A DNA stretch of 64,000 nt from Nissolia schottii (taxonomy: Eukaryota; Streptophyta; Magnoliopsida; Fabales; Fabaceae). Numbering within the stretch: position 1 is the stretch's first letter; every line of letters begins with the position of its first letter. The stretch lies in assembly GCA_003254905.1 (NCBI GenBank), contig QANU01084250.1, forward strand, positions 146,681 to 210,680, written 5' to 3'. Under the pieces are notes generated by a model that did no database searches, had not been told where the DNA came from, and was given only the letters and a program-made list of their open reading frames with translations. Both the position numbers and the translations under genes were made by a program. Shown here piece after piece: positions 22,471-43,251 of the stretch.

Positions 22471-24060
22471 GATGACCCTACTTGCTGCACAAGCAAGCAC
22501 TGATAGGCAACAGTTGAGGTGCAAGCTAGAGATGACAGTTATTTCTGACAATTGCAAATAAGAAGTTTACTTTATTATTATTGTAAATTGTCAATAAAGG
22601 AGCTAGAATTTATTAACAATATCAGGGATTATGATCATAAGATAAAATAAACTTTGTATGCTGTCACTTATTAAAATGCCTTAGCTGGCATACCACGTAG
22701 ACGATCACATTAGTCATAGAGTTTTACCCCACTGAAAGATTTCGTTTTCTCACTCCATTTATTTATCTGTATCATGGTTTAGATTTAGATGAAGTTTAGA
22801 CACGGAGTTGAGACCTGGAACAGAGACTTGAAGCTACTAGATGTTGTTTATCTCTTATTTTGCATATCAGGAGGCCTGATGTTATCCTTAGTTTAGCTAT
22901 TCCTTATTTAGTTTAGCTATTCCTTATTTTTCTGTCATTTCTATTTGTGCAATATTGATTTGATGTATTAGTTTTTTGGTGAGAGAAAATTGGTAGTAGC
23001 GAATGTACTAGTTTCCTGGCGAGATGGTCACTTGAACCTTTATGATGTATTTGGATTATTCTAATGATTGTCTATATATGTGTGTGTATTATGAGGTATT
23101 GTTCAGTGTATCTATATATGTCTTGTTACAATTGTCTCCTCTAACGTTCTTATGACTTATCATTCCATCTCATTTTATTCTATTTAGTAAGACTCATATT
23201 TTGCAAATGATATTTTAAAAAGAAAAATTTACACTCATATTTTCTATCTATATTTTCAATGAAATAAATGTAAGTCAAAGTTAAGAAGTAGCAACAAATT
23301 AAGTCATAATAAGACTTAAGCTTGGTTATGGGAATTAGGGTGTTACACAAACCATCATTAGCCATTAACGGACATCTACCAACCAACTAGAGTTATCAAA
23401 CGGACTAACCCTACTTGTTTAACTTGCGAGTTAAACATGTCGGGTTAAACGAACTTTTTACTATTCGTAGATGGAGTTTTATATGTTTAATTTGTTCATT
23501 TAATGCAAGTAAATAAGTTAGTTCGTGACTTATACTTATTTTAAAACTAACGAGCCAATTTGGCCCGTGAATTAAATGAGTCGGGTTAAAGGGAATTTTA
23601 ACTGATAGTTGACCACCCTTATCTCCCGATTTTATGTGCCCGCCTCAGTATTTGAATTGGACTACGGTGGGAAGATGTGAGAAACAAAACAAAAGAAAAA
23701 AATATTTAGTGCAAGGTCCTTTTTCGTATTATGATCAATACCAAAGTTTTAAATATCACAGGCAAAACAGTGTTGCCTTATTCCCTGATACAGTTCGAAG
23801 ATTTGGTTAATTTAATCTTTACAATAACAGATATGAATCAGTCTTCTAAAGAATCAATGGTTCAGCAAAACAAAATTTGCCTATATTTTTTTCGAACTTT
23901 CAGCACATCGCAGTATCTTCGTAAGAGCCAAATATGTTCACTGAGAACCTAAATGTCTTCCCTTCAAAAGAGTGGAGGCAAAAACCCAAGAGCACAGCAA
24001 TAGAAGCAAGCAAAAAAAAAAAAAAAAAAAAAGTCACCACTCTGGACTCAAGAACTTAGT
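22471..24060. other. Spacer with LTR debris
   Basis: No gene. It contains the presumed copia 3' LTR (from 22441, end unknown), a short duplicated stretch TTAGTTTAGCTATTCCTTATT (22890-22930) and, ending at about 23347, AATTAGGGTGTTACA, which looks like the 3' end of a gypsy-type LTR. A 19-A run lies near 24010-24030. The last ~100 bp is the 3' untranslated region of the minus-strand gene to the right. Confidence 0.45.
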
Positions 24061-31332
<7,272 letters not shown>

Positions 31333-31693
31333 AATAGCGAGATTCTCAGATCCAGAGATGATGAGATCTATCAGTCACTGGGTGAGTGGGTGTGATCGTT
31401 TTACAAAGGGTTTTTAGGTCGGTTTGAGGGTTTTAGCCTCCCGGTTCATAAAGAGTGGTCGTTAAGCGGTTCACGTGCCAAATATTATTATTTTTTTATG
31501 TAAGTTATTTAATTTTATATTTTGTATTTTTAATTAAAAAGTGAAGAAATGCTACAACTAATATTTTCAATCTCAAATAGTGAAATTTGGTCGCTTTGTT
31601 ATAGCCAAAAACCCTCCCCAACTTGGGGGATAAACCTCAGCTGCAGCTACGGTACTACACTAGCACTTTTAAGAGGAGGAGGAGGAGGAGAAA
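31333..31693. promoter_or_regulatory. Shared divergent promoter region
   Basis: Only 361 bp separate the start codon of the minus-strand PGES2-like gene (31332) from that of the plus-strand OZ-like gene (31694), so both 5' untranslated regions and core promoters must lie here. A stretch of AT-rich DNA (about 31480-31550) lies in the middle. No single clear TATA box can be assigned to either side. Confidence 0.6.
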
Positions 31694-34600
31694 ATGTCCG
31701 CTTCGAAGCTCGCACTCTACGGAATCGGAACGGCGCTGTTGCGCAACCCTCGAACCCTCTCCTCTTCAAACTCTCCCTCCTTTCTTCTCTTCTCCAAACC
31801 TACCCTTTTCCATCTCAAACCCCCGCCCCCGCCGCTCTTCCACCACCGCCACCTCTGCTCCGCCGCCGCAGTATCCGCCGTCGACCAGGACCACCGCCCC
31901 CAACACCAACACCACCCGTGGCCCGAATGGGTCTCCTTCGTCGACCGCTTGGACACCAAGGGCTATCTAACCAATGATGGAGACGACGCCGTTTACGTTA
32001 ACATGAACCTCTTGAAGGATGCTTGTCTCAGCTTCGGTCGTGATCGCTACGATCTTTTAAAGTTCTCTTCTTTTCTCTCTCTCTTCTTTGTTTTTTCTTT
32101 TTTGCTTTTTTTTTTCCTCTTCAATTTTAGGGAGAAAAAAAAAACAAACTATTATTGCCTGATTGAATGATTTGGAATGCGAGAAAGACTTGATTTTTAA
32201 ATTGAGTTGGCTGTGGCAAACGCTAACGCTAATTCATAACTGGGTCGTGTTCATTAAGAATTTTGGCTAGCTGGTTTGTTGGATATTTTTTGTTATTTGT
32301 TTTCTGAAGTTAGTTATGCGACAAGGAATTCATAACGAGAAGGGTTTGAAGGCATGTTTGGGAAAAGGTTTTTTAAGCCTTATTCAAAAGCCATTTTTAG
32401 GATTTTGTTTTACAATCAAAATAAGATAATCCAAACACGCACTAGGACTGAAGATTTCATGCTAGACAATAGCACGTGGTTAGAATTAGCATTGACTTTT
32501 GTTCCCTCTTATGTGTGTAGGTTGCTGTCGCCAGAGGATGTTCAAGCAGTTGTTGAGGGAGGATGTCCTAATCTTCTCCGAAAGGCGGTTAATTCAGCTA
32601 AAAGGTTGAGAGCCTACCTGCGATTAGACGAAGGGGATGTATGTCAGTTCATTTTTTTCATAAGCACTCATTTTTCAAAGTTTTTTGGTTTCAGAATCCA
32701 AGATGTCTAATGTTATTATAAATCTATGAGATTTACTTACTTCTTTTTCTTTGCTAAGTTTGAGAAGCCATTTTATTTCCATATAGTATGACAGTGCAAG
32801 TTTGCTTCTATCCAGGCTTGTAGTGCTTGCAATCTGCGAGAGTCCTGTGATAGAGCTTATGTGATTCTGAAGGAATACGAAGCCAATGCTCGAACTGTGG
32901 ATGTAGTTAGAATACTTTTGTTCTATGCACTAGATCCGCTTGTTCTTTCTGGAGGAGGGAGACCCTCGGGCAGAGAAGTTATCGAATCATCTGTGAGAAA
33001 TCTTCTCACCCAGCTGATTGAGTTGAGTGAGTCATCCCCTGCGCCTGCTCCTGTTTCTGTTCCTGCTCGATCAAAGGCTACTACTAGTACACAACATGCT
33101 GTGACAAAAGGCCAATCTCTAACTTCTGTGACCTATAAAATGTCTAATGATGTTGAAATGAAGAAAGGTGACTGGATGTGCCCAAAGTGAGTTATATTAG
33201 CTCATGCAGACATACTTTTAGCTTTTGTTACTTTTAGCTTTTGTAGATTTTCTCCATTTTCACATGAAATATGAAAGGCATTCGTAATGCTTTAATATGC
33301 ATGCAATCTATCATCTTTCAATTCCCTACAAATATTTCTAAGTGAATGGTAACTAGCTATGTAGATATAAAACTCTTTGAAAACCTATTTCCAGAATTAT
33401 TACTTTCTTTTCCTGTTTAATAATATTTATTTTCTATGAGATATCTTTTAGAGATAATATAACGAGAAGTAATTTTGGCATGCGGGCTTTTTTTCCCTAT
33501 CCCTTTGTCAATAATACACTGCTTATTTATCATAAACTTTGATGATTTAACCTTCCAAAGTTATTCTTGTGAAAAGTTTGGAGTTCCATGACTTTTGATA
33601 ACTTAAATTAGATCTTGGTCATTGAATAATTCATCTCTAGAAGTTGGTTCTCTCATTTTCTTTTTCCTTCCAAATTTTCTGCAGATGCAATTTTATGAAC
33701 TTTTCTAGGAATATGAAATGCTTAGAGTGTAAGGAAGATAGGCCAAAGGATGTTGGTCTGCCCACCACTCAAATGAAGCAAGGAGATTGGGTTTGTCCGG
33801 AGTAAGTCCTCTAGTGGCTAACTAACTTTTCTCCTAAGGGACAGTCATTCTTCTGTGTGTTTGTGTTTTTAAGCTTCTTTTTAAAAGTTTAATTTCGGTT
33901 CATAGCTAAAGGATTGTATTTGAACTGCCATCTTGTATGGGTGTTCATGGGCCGGGTTAGCCTTTACCCGAACCAGGCTCTATATTTAGATCGGGTCAAG
34001 AGGACCCGGACCCGACCCTAAACCTGATAGACCTAATCATCTTCGGGCCGAGTTAAAACCCGGGTTTGGACCGGGCCAAAAACGGGCCAAAACTATATCA
34101 AACTTCAAAATAAAAAATAACATCCATTAAAAAATAAAGTTAAAAAAATTGCAAACTAAACATTATATTTCCTAACTAGACACTCATTAATTTCAAACAC
34201 TACAACAAAAGGAAATAAAATTTATAACATTAGCATTCCCATTCAAACTTCCATAATTTTAGTGGAACATAAACAACAAAAAAATAATAAGTGCACTACA
34301 ATAGATTTCTAAACACCGAAATAGACATAGTTTAACTACAATAGATATAAATTTCTAAACGCTGGGCCGGGCCGGGTGACCCGAGGCTAAACTTGAACCC
34401 GGTATGAATTAAAATCGGGTTTTTTTTCGAGTTTTTTTAAAAATTGGGCCCAATTTGGCCCAAATGCTTCGGGCCGGTCCGGGTTATGAACACCCTTACC
34501 ATCTTGTATGAACTTGTCGTAACATTTTTTGTTGTCAATGTGCATTTATGCATGTCAAACTAAGTATCTTAAAGACAAATAACTCAGATTAAAAAAAGTT

Positions 34601-36957
34601 CCCTTTTTTCTTCTCTAGTTGTATTCATGCTGGCATCAAATACTTGTGTTCTGCTGACATATTCTTTGGTTTTGCTACAGATGCAAATTTTTGAATTTTG
34701 CTAAAAACAAGCAGTGTTTAAAATGCAAAGGAGAGGGGCCCAAGAGGGTCAGTACTAAAGTTGAAATGAAAAAAGGAGATTGGAATTGTCCACAGTAAGT
34801 CTCCTATTTTTACTTGCTGTTTAATTCCCGTTGACATATTTATAGCTTATGGCTCCTATGAGACGAATAGCAAATGAACTTATTATTATTATTATTATTA
34901 TTTATTTATTTTATATTTTTTATAAAAAGTAAATGAATCATTTCGATGTCAAAAATTTTACTTTTGCACATTGATAACTTCCAGTCACTGCTAACTTAAC
35001 CATTTTGCTAACCTACCTCTATTTGGTGCCATTCTTCTTTTTCCTTTAAATTCTTCTTTGAATTTTTCATGCTTCATCTGTTTATCATTAAATTTTTAGT
35101 TTCTGAAGTTATAAGGGAAAAAGGTAGAGGGATTAAAGAAGATTTCTATCTTGGTTGGGTCAATGTTGAAGCTAATCCAGTCATTTAATGTCTAAAACCA
35201 TGTCATGTACAATTTAACAGGGATGCCTGGAACTTGCGTGCCCTAATTTTTCATGCCAGTTTCTATTACAATATCTTTCTTTTGTTCTTTGAAAATTTTG
35301 AAATCTTTTATGTTAAACACAACTTTCTTAATATTCATATGTTTCACCATGGATTTTAGACTGATGTTTCAAATATTTATTTTGTGAATACCGTTGTCCT
35401 CACTATCTATTTTATGTCATAAATTCGTTCTCCGTAGTTACACTCTGTCAGACTGCTGCATTTGACACTTTTTAGGGTGCAATCTCCTTTTCACTAATAA
35501 AGGGGAAACTTAAAGCTTAGATTTCAGAAGTTATCTTCCATTAATCTCATCCATATGATTGTAATACACATAATCTCATGTCATGCAAATATTTCTCTAG
35601 ATTTTAAACTGATATGTTTGTTAATCTCTGTATGTCCTCTACTGTTACTGCAGCCTAATTTATTCTGAGATTGCTGTCTTATGATGTGGGGATGGAGTTT
35701 TGGCCTTTTGAGGGTGTGAATGACTGTATGACCATATGTATTATGTTTTAACTTTTAATTTATTAAATGATGTTGTTTGGAAACCTCTGCTTTTCCTTTT
35801 GAGGCTCTCGTTCACGAACATTCTTAAATTAAAGCTAAAAGGAGCAGAAGCTTGAATACAAGTAAAATCTGGAGTTATAGCACTAGATGACTAGAATCAG
35901 TACGAGGACACTAGCTTTATAACAATAGTTTAATGAATTTTCCTGTGTATAGGTGCGGATCCATGAACTTTGCTAGTAATGTGAAATGTCACCGTTGTCC
36001 TGAGCTAAGGCCAAAGAAACATCCGGGGGATTGGAGTTGCTCCAAGTGAGTTCTTCTTTTTTTTTTTTCCTTTTTTTTCCCCGCCTTGGCAGCATCTTGC
36101 AACACCCTTAAAATTTCTAGTTTTATGTGTTGATTATGCGTTGTTATGTGGATATTGACTCTTAACAGGGACTTCTAAATTTGTTTGTGAATTTTTCATT
36201 GTATGTAGGTGTGGCTTCTTGAATTTTGCTAGTAAAGTAAAGTGTTTGCGTTGTCTAGAGCCAAGCCCAAAGCCAAGAAAGTATTATGGGCCCGGGGATT
36301 GGAATTGTCCAAAGTGAGTATTTTTTTGAGTAAATATATCTTTTTTAGTCCTAGGAAAATGATTAGGACACCTAACTCATTAACCTACTTATTAATCTAT
36401 CCATTTCTATGAATGACACATTATTCTTCCTATTTTGTTCCTTAAATGTCAGGTGTCTTTTATAGAAGTGGGTAAGTTGATGAGTAAGTTAATGAGTTAA
36501 GTTTCTCCGGCATCTCTTAGTCCTAATGTTTTCAAGTTACATCACTTGATCCTAATTTTTTTTTCTAACATCAATTTTAGCCTTTAAAAATTTGGATTCT
36601 GGCATCAGATTCTAGTCACATATTGATGACTTAACAAAAGATTCAATGTCAAAATAATTGGTATTGGACTACATTAACGCCAATTCAAAGTAGTAGGACT
36701 AAATTTATGTGAATAATTGTTTGAGAACCAAACTAATGACAAAATTCAAAATGTTATAACCTAAAGAAAATAGTAATTGCTCATAGTTTTCTTTCCCCAC
36801 CCGAATTTCCTCGTGTGCTAAAAGTGTGCTACATGTTACTTGTTGTAGATGTGATTTCTTCAATTTTGCAAGAAATTGGGATTGCATGAAGTGCAATACT
36901 AAACGGCCTAAAGAAGAAGCAACCAGTGAGTATGGGCAACATTTATGGAGACAATGA
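31694..36957 (+). CDS. Organelle RanBP2-type zinc finger protein (OZ/VAR3 family)
   Basis: Related to plant OZ/VAR3 proteins, of which OZ1 acts in plastid RNA editing. Exons: 31694-32061, 32521-32638, 32816-33186, 33685-33801, 34681-34794, 35953-36045, 36209-36313, 36849-36957; all GT-AG, 1395 nt, 464 aa. The N-terminus (about residues 1-60) is rich in Ser/Leu/Arg/Pro with few acids, a likely plastid or mitochondrial transit peptide. A conserved domain follows (WVSFVDRLDTKGYL, CSACNLRESCDRAYVILKE, VVRILLFYALDPLV). Then come five W-x-C-x2-C-x3-N-x6-C-x2-C fingers (about residues 281-451), with all Cys present: CPKC/CLEC, CPEC/CLKC, CPQC/CHRC, CSKC/CLRC, CPKC/CMKC. Each finger is split by an intron at the same place. 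Intron 4 holds a DNA transposon. The target organelle and RNA partners are not visible. Confidence 0.9.
33939..34496. mobile_element. Non-autonomous DNA transposon in OZ-like intron 4
   Basis: 558 bp beginning GGGTGTTCATGGGCCGGGTTA and ending GGGCCGGTCCGGGTTATGAACACCC(T), so the termini GGGTGTTCAT/ATGAACACCC are inverted repeats. It is flanked by direct repeats TGCCATCTTGTAT (33926-33938) and TACCATCTTGTAT (34497-34509), 12 of 13 identical. It has no coding capacity. Termini of this style occur on small hAT-like elements, though the flanking repeat is longer than the usual 8 bp. Confidence 0.75.
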
Positions 36958-38672
36958 AATTGATGAAAAAAGCCATCATTTGCATTGTGGGGTCAGTTTT
37001 TATGATGTAATAACTGTTTTATACATGCATTTTCTTTTCAATTTATTTTCTGGTAAAAGTGTTGCACGTTACTTTTTTATGATAGCAAACAGTTACGCAT
37101 TTGATTGCATATGAATGTGTTCTATAATAAACAGGTTTAATGGTGTCCTACTTAGTATTATTCTATTTACTCAAATGTATTGAATGGTGTGAATATTGCA
37201 ACTTTATTTTGCTTCAAGTTCCGAACATCCCAAGTAGGGATGAGAATAAGTTAGGTCAAACCTTTAACAGGTCGTGCCTGTTTCATTAGTTTTTGGCTTG
37301 AGTCTGGCCTGCTAATTATCAAAGGTTTTTTTTAGCTTGGTCTGGGTTGTTTGGGAGGCTAGACCTGGCCTGAAGCCTGACAGACCTGCCTGTGTGTATA
37401 TGTATATATATTTATAAAAAATCTATTGTCTGACCTGTTACACAATCAATAACACAACATTCACTAACAATAATCAACAATCTTCCAAAATTTAAGTCCA
37501 AAACATACAAGACCAATAATATTCAAATACCAGCTGAACAATAATTATTCTCAACACAAAATACATAATTGGGAATAGAATTAATGTCACTGAAACATAA
37601 TTGGGAACATAATTCTAGTATGGCATGAAACGAATTGGCCTTCTAGTATCAAATCTTTGATATGATTTCTCCTCCTTGTTCATTATCGAGTGCTTTAAAA
37701 ATAACATTATTCATATCGTTATTCATGACATAATTTAAAAAAAATAAAAATAAATAATAAGATATACATTTTGCTTTTTCTTTATATTGTACTTGTTGCG
37801 GAGCCAATTGCCACCACAAATGAGTGCTTGAATAGATTCTTTGCTCAAATTAGCATGATATTCATCAATTATTCTTCCTTGCGCTCTAAATGTGGACTTT
37901 GATGCAACTGTTGAGACTGGAATAACTAGAATGTCAGTCGTCATCTTTGATGATATCTTATATTTCAAGTTGTTTGCTTTCCACTTGTTCAGGTTTATAT
38001 ATGAGGCGAAAACAAAAGTTAACAAGAAATTTGAACCTGGGATCCAAGATACTTGCAATGGTCATTAGAAGATTGCATTCCCCCCAATATTTATCAAACT
38101 TCTTTTTCATTGAGGTTGCCATGACTTTAATGAAGTCGTTGTCATCCTTTGCCGCTTTATTAATTGCTTTTTTCACCTTCGAAACTTCAGAAAGATAGAG
38201 ATTCGCAGTTGGATAGTCACTGCTAGAGATGACCTGAGTGGCATCATCGAACGCTATTAAAAGTTGACAAATCTTATCAACTTTATGCCAATCCTCTTCA
38301 GAAAGTTCATAACCATAGTGAGGTTCCCTCTCCTTATAAGCTGAAAAGACAGTCTTAAAGTTTAAGGCAAGAGACAACATCTTGTAAGTGGAATTCCATC
38401 TTGCTGGATAATCAATGACAAGTTTCCTTTCTTTCAAATGCTTTTTGCTCAATAATGTCATTAAATGACTTCAAACTTACATCATTTTGATTGATGAATT
38501 TGACACTCCCCCGAACATTATAAATGATGTCCTTGATTTCTTTAAGTCTGACCTGGACCAACAAATTCAAAATATGTGCGCAACATCTAACATGAAACAA
38601 TTTTCCATCAAGGACTAACTTATTGTTGAGTGATAAGCTCTCTTTAAGAGTCTTCAAGCATGAGCCATTGTA

Positions 38673-38677
38673 AGCAG
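38673..38677. repeat. Target duplication AGCAG of outer LTR unit (left copy)
   Basis: AGCAG at 38673-38677 directly before TGTAACCCCC. The same AGCAG at 46262-46266 directly follows GGGATGTTACA. Removing the insert and one copy restores the hAT reading frame. Confidence 0.9.
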
Positions 38678-40417
38678 TGTAACCCCCTGCTAGCTGCTTA
38701 CGCTTAAGTTGTAAACAATGCTCACAGGGTTGTTAATTGCTTTGGTTGGAATACTTTTAGTCATATATTATCTTTGAAAATATTCTTTAACTGAAAATAC
38801 GGACCGATTTAAAACTTTTTCCTTCCCTTATTAAAACATAAAATATGAGTCATGTGCGTTCAAGAAGACATACATATATACGCGAGCGATAGAGTCTAAG
38901 AGACTTAGGCGTTTAACGACATATCGAATAAGTAATCACAACAAATTCATAGAAAGCATACTATACATTCATTCACGTAGGTCCAGAAACTGTTACACGT
39001 TTGATTATACATATACATATACACTTATTGCACCCAAGAGTTAATGGCATATCTAATCCATCTACCTGTTACAGAATGCAAAATTCCTGAAAGTCATGAT
39101 GCGTAGATATATATGTTGTTGTCTTTCTGCTTTCCTAGTATACCTTGATGCCAAGCCCCTTCAAGCCTTCTGTGATGCTTCTTCCTCTTCGTCTCGTGTC
39201 CGCGTGGCCAGCCTACATCCCGTCATAGGGATAACCCTCTTCCTGGCAATTCGGCAGATACGGGGGCCCTAACTAACACGGGCCTCGCAACAATAGGAAA
39301 GCCAAGATTCATCCATACCGGTGTGCCCTAGAGTACATCTGTCGTGGAGGGTGCATGGTGAAGCCAAGAGTCTGGAGAACGGACAGATGCTGATGGCAGA
39401 GTACTACGGACGTCAAAGGTCTCGAACGAAACAGTCATCATGAGGCTCCTTGTAGTGGGGTTAGTCCATGTATACGAATGCAGGATCCGTGTCCTGTGGC
39501 TCCCAAGTGTACTCATCATGCCTTCTTGGAATCATAAGTGAGTGGGGGATGAGAATGTCGCGTCCTCAGTGGGAATCCTAGGTCATAACTATCTGTTAAC
39601 GATTCAATTATGATTCAGGCCACTCAGGAGATCTCTAGGTGTCCAAGTATACTAAAATCCCTATTTATTATTATTATTATCCATGTTATTCTTGAGCAGT
39701 TTTATCTACTTTACTAGGTGATCAGGAGATCTCTAATCTTTGTATTACCTACGAAGTAAAAGATATTGTGCTTGCTAATCCTATTCACTTGAACAACGTG
39801 ACATCAGATCACATACTCTCGTATTTTAAAATCTTTATATAGGCAGTCTTGTGAATCATTTGACATTGTCTTATAGCGTATACATACATAATCATATACA
39901 TACATCACATATATCATGCATGAAGGGATAGGGGGTTCTCTTACGCGCCCTGTCAAGTTCTCCTATTGGGAAAACATCTTTCTCGTTATTTTATGTCCAC
40001 CATTCCCTTTTGTACATTGTGGGACCGTCGTCCCCGTTCGGTGTACAACCTACTCAGTTTTAGTATCTTTAACGTCCAGGCAGAGCTCATACCCATGTTG
40101 TAGCGAACCACAAATGCATTTAGCATAATAATATTGATAAGGAATGACCATCCAACTTGAGGGATGGTGAGGGGTCGCCCTTTCGACGTTACCAGGGGTA
40201 GACTCGTACTTTATGATATTTTACGACTTTCTTAACTTGACTCCTTGCATCTTTGGCAACTTTAACTTGCTCTTTGGGGCTTATACTCATCTTTTGAAAT
40301 TTGACTTAGATATTAACACAGGTTGTAATCCTACTTTCGCGTTATTAACCAATCCATCATGCAGGATGGCAAAGGGCTTGTCTGTTGACGTGCCAAGAGA
40401 GGGGATTTCCTATTATA

Positions 40418-40421
<4 letters not shown>

Positions 40422-40452
<31 letters not shown>
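40422..40452. repeat. (TA)n microsatellite
   Basis: Uninterrupted TA run of about 31 bp inside LTR unit A. Confidence 0.9.
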
Positions 40453-40454
<2 letters not shown>

Positions 40455-42435
40455 TCAAGGTATTCCGAGCCCATTAAGACTGGAATTTTCTTAAGATCTT
40501 TATTTATTCCCTATGTTCAGTTATTATCTTCTTTAGTGACGTGAATGTCTGTCTAGTTATCTAAGGTTGCCCTAAAACTCTAATGGCAACCCATTTCCTC
40601 ATTATAGATAATAATAATATTTTGCACATAAATATAGTTATTACATATTATCGTCATGCATAAACTAAGGTGAAATAGTACTCGTTGAGATATGTAGGAC
40701 CTCAAGGACTTCTTAGGTAGCTCAGCTGCCTGTCTATGGTCGCTCAACGGAATAGGGTTTCCCAGGTTGAAACACCCTAGCTAGCTAGTTTACGCTTAAG
40801 TCGTAAACCATGCTTCACTAGGTTGTTATCTGCTTGGTTGGAATACTTATAGTCCTATATTAACTTTAGAAAATATCTATTTACTCAAAATATGGAACAA
40901 TTTAAAACTTTTCATTTCTTTATTAAAACATAAAATATGAGTCGTGCTTGTGAATGAAGACAATATATACATATATAAACGAGCGCTAGAGTCTACAAGA
41001 CTTAGGCGTTTAATGGCATACCAAATAATTACTCACAACATACTCATAAATATAATTCATACATATTGGTCCAGAAATACTTGCACATATGCTTATAATT
41101 AAATTTTACAATTACTACAATCAAAAGCTGAGGGCAAAACAAATCCATTTAGCTAATACAAAATGCCTACACGTCGCGACGTGTAGTTCTGAAATGCAAT
41201 CATGCTGCCTCCCTAGAGTCTCTTGTATCCAAGGCTCTTCAGTTGTCCCCTATTGCCTCCTTCGCTCTGGCGTACTTGTTGTGCTCGCCTGGAATCATAA
41301 GTGAGTGGGGAATGGGAACGTCGCGTCCTCAGTGGGAATTCTAGGCCAATATCTATTTTGTATTTACTCACTTGTGATCCAAGCCGCTCAAGAGTTCTCT
41401 AAGTGTCATGCATACTAAATTCCCTACTTTATTTTATTTTTGCTAATCCTGAGCAACCCTATTTACGAGGTGATGGGGGATATACTAATCTTTGTCCTAG
41501 TCGTTAAGTGTGCACTATCGGCTTACTATTACTTAGTCATCATAAGACTTAGAAAAGACTTAGAATACTCTAAGCGTTTACTTAATTTATAGGGCGATCG
41601 TATAATAATTTCTCGCCATACATACATTACATATATACAATTACACATCACAAGTTATGCATGAGGTCTTAGGGATTCTCTTACGCGCCTTAGGCGACGT
41701 CCTTCTTGTTACTTGGATTGTCATCTTTCTCCCTTGTAAACCGAGGGACTGTCGCCCCATCAGAATACAACCTACTCCTTTTTCCGTATCCTTGTTACTA
41801 GGGGCAGAGCTCATACCCCAGTGGTAGCGAATCACTGATGCACGAATGCATAAAAATCTGGAGGATCGGAATAACCATCGACTCGTGTGATGATGAGGGG
41901 AGTGCCCTGTCGACACAACCGGGAGTGGACTCGTTTTGTCCACACTTGGGGACATACTCGTTTCTTCATTTAGCTTTCTTTTCTTTTCTGTCTTTACTTT
42001 GTATTAGTCATGTCTTATGACCTTCTTTACAAGTCTGTGTATTTTCTTTGTCTATGCAGTAGTCATACGTCCAGGCATAGGCTTGTGTTCATCGTAAACC
42101 AATCCACCTGGCGGGATTGGTGAGGGGCTTGTCCTTTGGACGTGCTAAGAGAGAGATTTCTATTACTTATCTACGTACTTATCTTCCAGATTTTTCATGC
42201 CCATTTTTGGCCGGAACCTTCTTAAGATATCTCATTTTCCCTAAGGTTCAATTATGGTCTTGGTTTAAGATTAAGTGATAATTTCTAGTTTTCTAGGGTC
42301 GTCCTAAGGTCCTAATGACGACCGTGTCCTTATGATGCATAATAACATTAATATAGTATATAATACACATTCATTCAGATCATCATACATAAATCAAAGT
42401 GAGGCAGTGCATTATCGGGATATTCGTACATTCTT

Positions 42436-42975
42436 ACTCCTTTTCTTTAGAATTTTGTTCATCGAGAACCCGATGGGTCCAAGACCTCACCCCACGATTT
42501 TTGATGGTTCTAAGTTCATTTCGAGAATCCGATGGGTCCAAGAACTCAGATTTTTAGTCCCAATACCCAAAATTACCATTTTGCCGTTATTTGTCCAAAA
42601 CGTAATTTTTTACCCATAAACTCCGATTTTCTTTAGAATTTTATTTCTTGAAAACCCAATGGACTCAAAACCTCACCCTAAGATTTTTAATAGTTATAAA
42701 CTCATTTTTCATGAAAACAAACCCAGATTTTGAGTCTCAAAATCTAAAATTACAGTTTTGCCCTTGTTTGTCCAAAATGTTATTTTTACTCTTAAACTCC
42801 GATTTTCTTTGAAATTTTATTTCTTGAAAACCCGATGGACTCAAGACTTCACCCTAAGGTTTTTAATAGTTACAAACTCATTTTTCATGAAAACAAACCC
42901 AGATTTTTAGTCTTAAAATCCAAAATTATAGAAATGACAATTTTGCCCTTATGTGCCCAAAACGTCGTTTTTCCT
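42436..42975. repeat. Tandem repeat, three units of about 175-190 bp
   Basis: Units start near 42436, 42627 and 42802 with GATTTTCTTT.GAATTTT. Each holds 'cccgatggactcaagacctcaccctaagatttttaatagtta', 'ctcatttttcatgaaaacaaacccagattt' and 'aaaattacagttttgcccttgtttgtccaaaacgt'. The first unit is the most diverged. The array lies inside LTR unit B and was not seen in unit A. Confidence 0.75.
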
Positions 42976-43251
42976 TTATGTCACATTCTTTCAAAATCAA
43001 ACCCATGTACCAACCTTGGACCTCCATAACAAATTTTCCAGCAACCACATAACATTATTCCGACATTTAAACACCACATAACACATGCAAGCATCATTTT
43101 ACAACAAATATCACATAAGCATATAATTGAAGCATAGAACCATCAAAAGATGGTCTAAGCTAGATTTACCCACACTCAAGCAAACTTGAACAAGATTCTT
43201 GGCTATACAAAGGAGGCTCCTTGGATGACTTGATGAGGCACAAAGGCTTGC

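Noticed and set aside
22700-23347. Gypsy-type LTR ending GGGTGTTACA
   Set aside because: Only a 3'-like end was recognised; no matching start or duplication, so it is not listed as an element.
31549-31977. Two other plus-strand frames over the OZ-like first exon
   Set aside because: Alternative frames of the same GC-rich exon; only the frame from 31694 continues into the spliced downstream exons.
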